10,509 nt of DNA from assembly GCA_003024985.2 (NCBI GenBank), contig PXIH01S0036530.1. One strand, written 5' to 3'. This DNA is from Euperipatoides rowelli (taxonomy: Eukaryota > Onychophora > Udeonychophora > Euonychophora > Peripatopsidae). Positions 9,602 through 10,509 of the stretch are shown one piece after another. The translations under genes and the position numbers were made by a program. Position 1 is the first letter of the stretch. Every line of letters begins with the position of its first letter. The notes beneath the pieces are model-generated. The model ran no database searches and had not been told where the DNA came from. It saw only the letters and a list, made by a program, of their open reading frames with translations.

Positions 9602-9660
9602 TATTCGGCAATTTCATATGTGGTAGCCTACACATCAAAATTATGCTAATTTATGCAAAT
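9516..9660 (+). promoter_or_regulatory. Cluster of POU octamer sites
   Basis: ATGCAAAT, the POU/Oct factor octamer, occurs exactly at 9516-9523, 9562-9569 and 9653-9660, and the variant ATGCTAAT is at 9643-9650. All are in the same orientation within 145 bp. An 8-mer is expected less than about once in a window of this size. Function as an enhancer is inferred. Duplicated mobile-element sequence could explain the same clustering. Confidence 0.45.
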
Positions 9661-9685
9661 GAAAAACATCCCTCACCGAAACAGA

Positions 9686-9700
9686 AGAATATTCCAGAAG
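9686..9700. promoter_or_regulatory. Canonical three-unit heat-shock element
   Basis: AGAATATTCCAGAAG fits nGAAnnTTCnnGAAn with all nine specified bases correct, the consensus bound by trimeric HSF1. It lies in intron 1, 26 bp after the last octamer and about 50 bp before an inverted CCAAT box. Binding is not shown by sequence alone. Confidence 0.45.
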
Positions 9701-9751
9701 ATAAGTGGTAAACAAATCAAATCTAGCAATGCATTGTGGGTGCTCGAATTT

Positions 9752-9777
9752 GATTGGTCTGTAAGCCAGATATATGG
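9752..9777 (+). promoter_or_regulatory. Inverted CCAAT box and weak TATA-like word
   Basis: GATTGGT (9752-9758) contains an inverted CCAAT core of the NF-Y type. GATATATGG follows at 9769-9777. Together with the heat-shock element upstream, the order resembles a compact promoter on the + strand that would start near 9800. No strong coding exon follows, so this is tentative. Confidence 0.25.
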
Positions 9778-9779
9778 CC

Positions 9780-10367
9780 TTTAATGCCTACTGTTACCAC
9801 ACCTTTTTAACCCTTTCACTCATGAATGATTTTTTTTTCATGATTGTAAATTGCCTAGTTATCACTGACAGGATAATAAATTGCACACATTCTACAAATG
9901 TCATAAGAACTGGCAGGGGCAAACCATTAGGGTGCATTGAATACTGGCCATTTTACCATTCCTCCTTTCTCCTAAGAGATCCCATGAAGGTAGGTGTTTT
10001 TTGAAATCTAGTTCATGCGTCTACTCATTGTTACATATTTAATCTTGGGATGTTTTTGAAGGAAATAAATATTGTGCATTAATGTTATGCCTTTTTCAAA
10101 ATTGTATAATTTTGACAATGAAATGATGATCCTATTTTCATCCTTCAACAAGATCCTATGAAAATTAATTATATTTCAAGATTTGTATTTAAGACCAGTC
10201 TGTAAAAAAAAACTGTGGGATGTTTAAGGATGAAGTAAAAAAAATCATTGGTCTGAGTTGCTGTGAAGGAGCCATCTTTAAATGGGTGTGGTCAAAGAAT
10301 TTTTTTCAATTTTTTTTTGGACATCAATTCATTATGTGACTACTTAAATTTTTTTGGGAAGCTTACA
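9780..10367. other. AT-rich intron stretch
   Basis: No supported gene is present. A small hairpin (TCAAAATT-GTAT-AATTTTGA, 10096-10115) and two GATCCTAT words (about 10127 and 10152) are visible. The open frame at 9774-10004 has no family resemblance. Confidence 0.55.
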
Positions 10368-10370
10368 TGA

Positions 10371-10509
10371 GAAAAAAAATTGGCTAATAATATTAATGTG
10401 GATAGTAAGTCATTTTTCTCATATGTTAGAAGTAAGCATAGGGTTAAAGAACAAATAGGGCCTTTAAAGATTAAGGATAGTGAATTTATTATTGAAGATT
10501 TGGATGTGG
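10371..10509 (+). mobile_element. Non-LTR retrotransposon ORF2 fragment (linker before reverse transcriptase)
   Basis: The + strand frame from 10371 reads EKKLANNI, then SKSFFSYVRSK, then GPLKIKDSEFIIEDLD up to the window edge. The order KKLA-NI, SK-F-YVRSK, GPLK and an acidic D-E stretch is typical of the segment between the endonuclease and reverse transcriptase domains in CR1/L2/Jockey-like elements. A TGA at 10368-10370 sits just upstream, and residues before it do not clearly match, so the copy is either 5'-truncated, which is usual for this class, or carries a nonsense change. The reverse transcriptase domain should follow beyond the window. The element lies in the same direction as the MYPT gene, within its first intron. 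The clade is not certain from this short piece. Confidence 0.75.

Larger units (their letters stand above)
4237..10509 (+). other. Intron 1 of the MYPT gene (partial, at least 6.2 kb)
   Basis: After the donor I find no codons resembling the next ankyrin segment of the family, so the acceptor should lie beyond the window. From 4237 to about 9070 the intron is AT-rich with homopolymer runs and no credible gene on either strand. Short structures within it are listed separately. The open frames at 7559-7777 (-), 9088-9321 (-), 9169-9420 (+) and 9774-10004 (+) show no recognisable family. Confidence 0.8.

Noticed and set aside
9774-10004. 76-codon + frame following the promoter-like block, ending near a GTAGGT donor-like word
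   Set aside because: It begins at a non-ATG codon, has no family resemblance, and the possible small exon before GTAGGT at about 9990 lacks supporting evidence.
4237-10509. Search for MYPT exon 2 (next ankyrin segment)
   Set aside because: I looked for codons of the family's next segment after acceptor-like pyrimidine tracts, for example near 4973 and 5440, and none encode ankyrin-like residues.

Overview
This is AT-rich, intron-dominated DNA from an animal nuclear genome. The only confident coding sequence is the first coding exon of a MYPT-family gene (PPP1R12A/B/C, fly Mbs), the myosin phosphatase targeting subunit, at 3979-4236 on the + strand. It carries a perfect MyPhoNE motif, an RVxF PP1-docking motif and the start of the ankyrin repeats, and it ends in phase 0 at a strong CAG|GTAAGA donor. 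The gene family, a very AT-rich background and many scattered TAGGCCTA/TAGCCTAC words would fit a marine invertebrate, perhaps a deuterostome such as an echinoderm. That assignment is a guess from style, not a proof.

Layout. Positions 1 to about 1166 hold a degenerate 19-bp minisatellite with about 60 units and signs of a longer, nested repeat period. From 1167 to about 3700 lies AT-rich 5' flank. It holds two GC-richer islets that look like decayed repeats, a perfect 15-bp hairpin (1798-1830), a diverged tandem duplication (2711-2961) and a short CA microsatellite. Positions 3700-3978 are the proximal promoter and 5' UTR zone. Exon 1 follows. Everything after 4236 is best read as intron 1, because I find no codons for the next ankyrin segment anywhere downstream.

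Within intron 1, the block from about 9430 to 9780 differs from its surroundings. It has three perfect POU octamers (ATGCAAAT) plus one variant in 145 bp, four TTTGGAA words, a 13-bp near-perfect hairpin, a canonical three-unit heat-shock element, an inverted CCAAT box and a weak TATA-like word. It could be an intronic enhancer or alternative promoter, or a mobile-element remnant carrying such motifs. Just upstream, 9081-9220 has extreme strand skew (47 G against 3 C). At the right edge, 10371-10509 encodes a piece of a non-LTR retrotransposon ORF2 (the linker before the reverse transcriptase), interrupted by a stop just upstream and cut by the window end.

No tRNA, rRNA, CRISPR array or prokaryotic-style operon is visible. 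The other open frames over about 70 codons look like chance.
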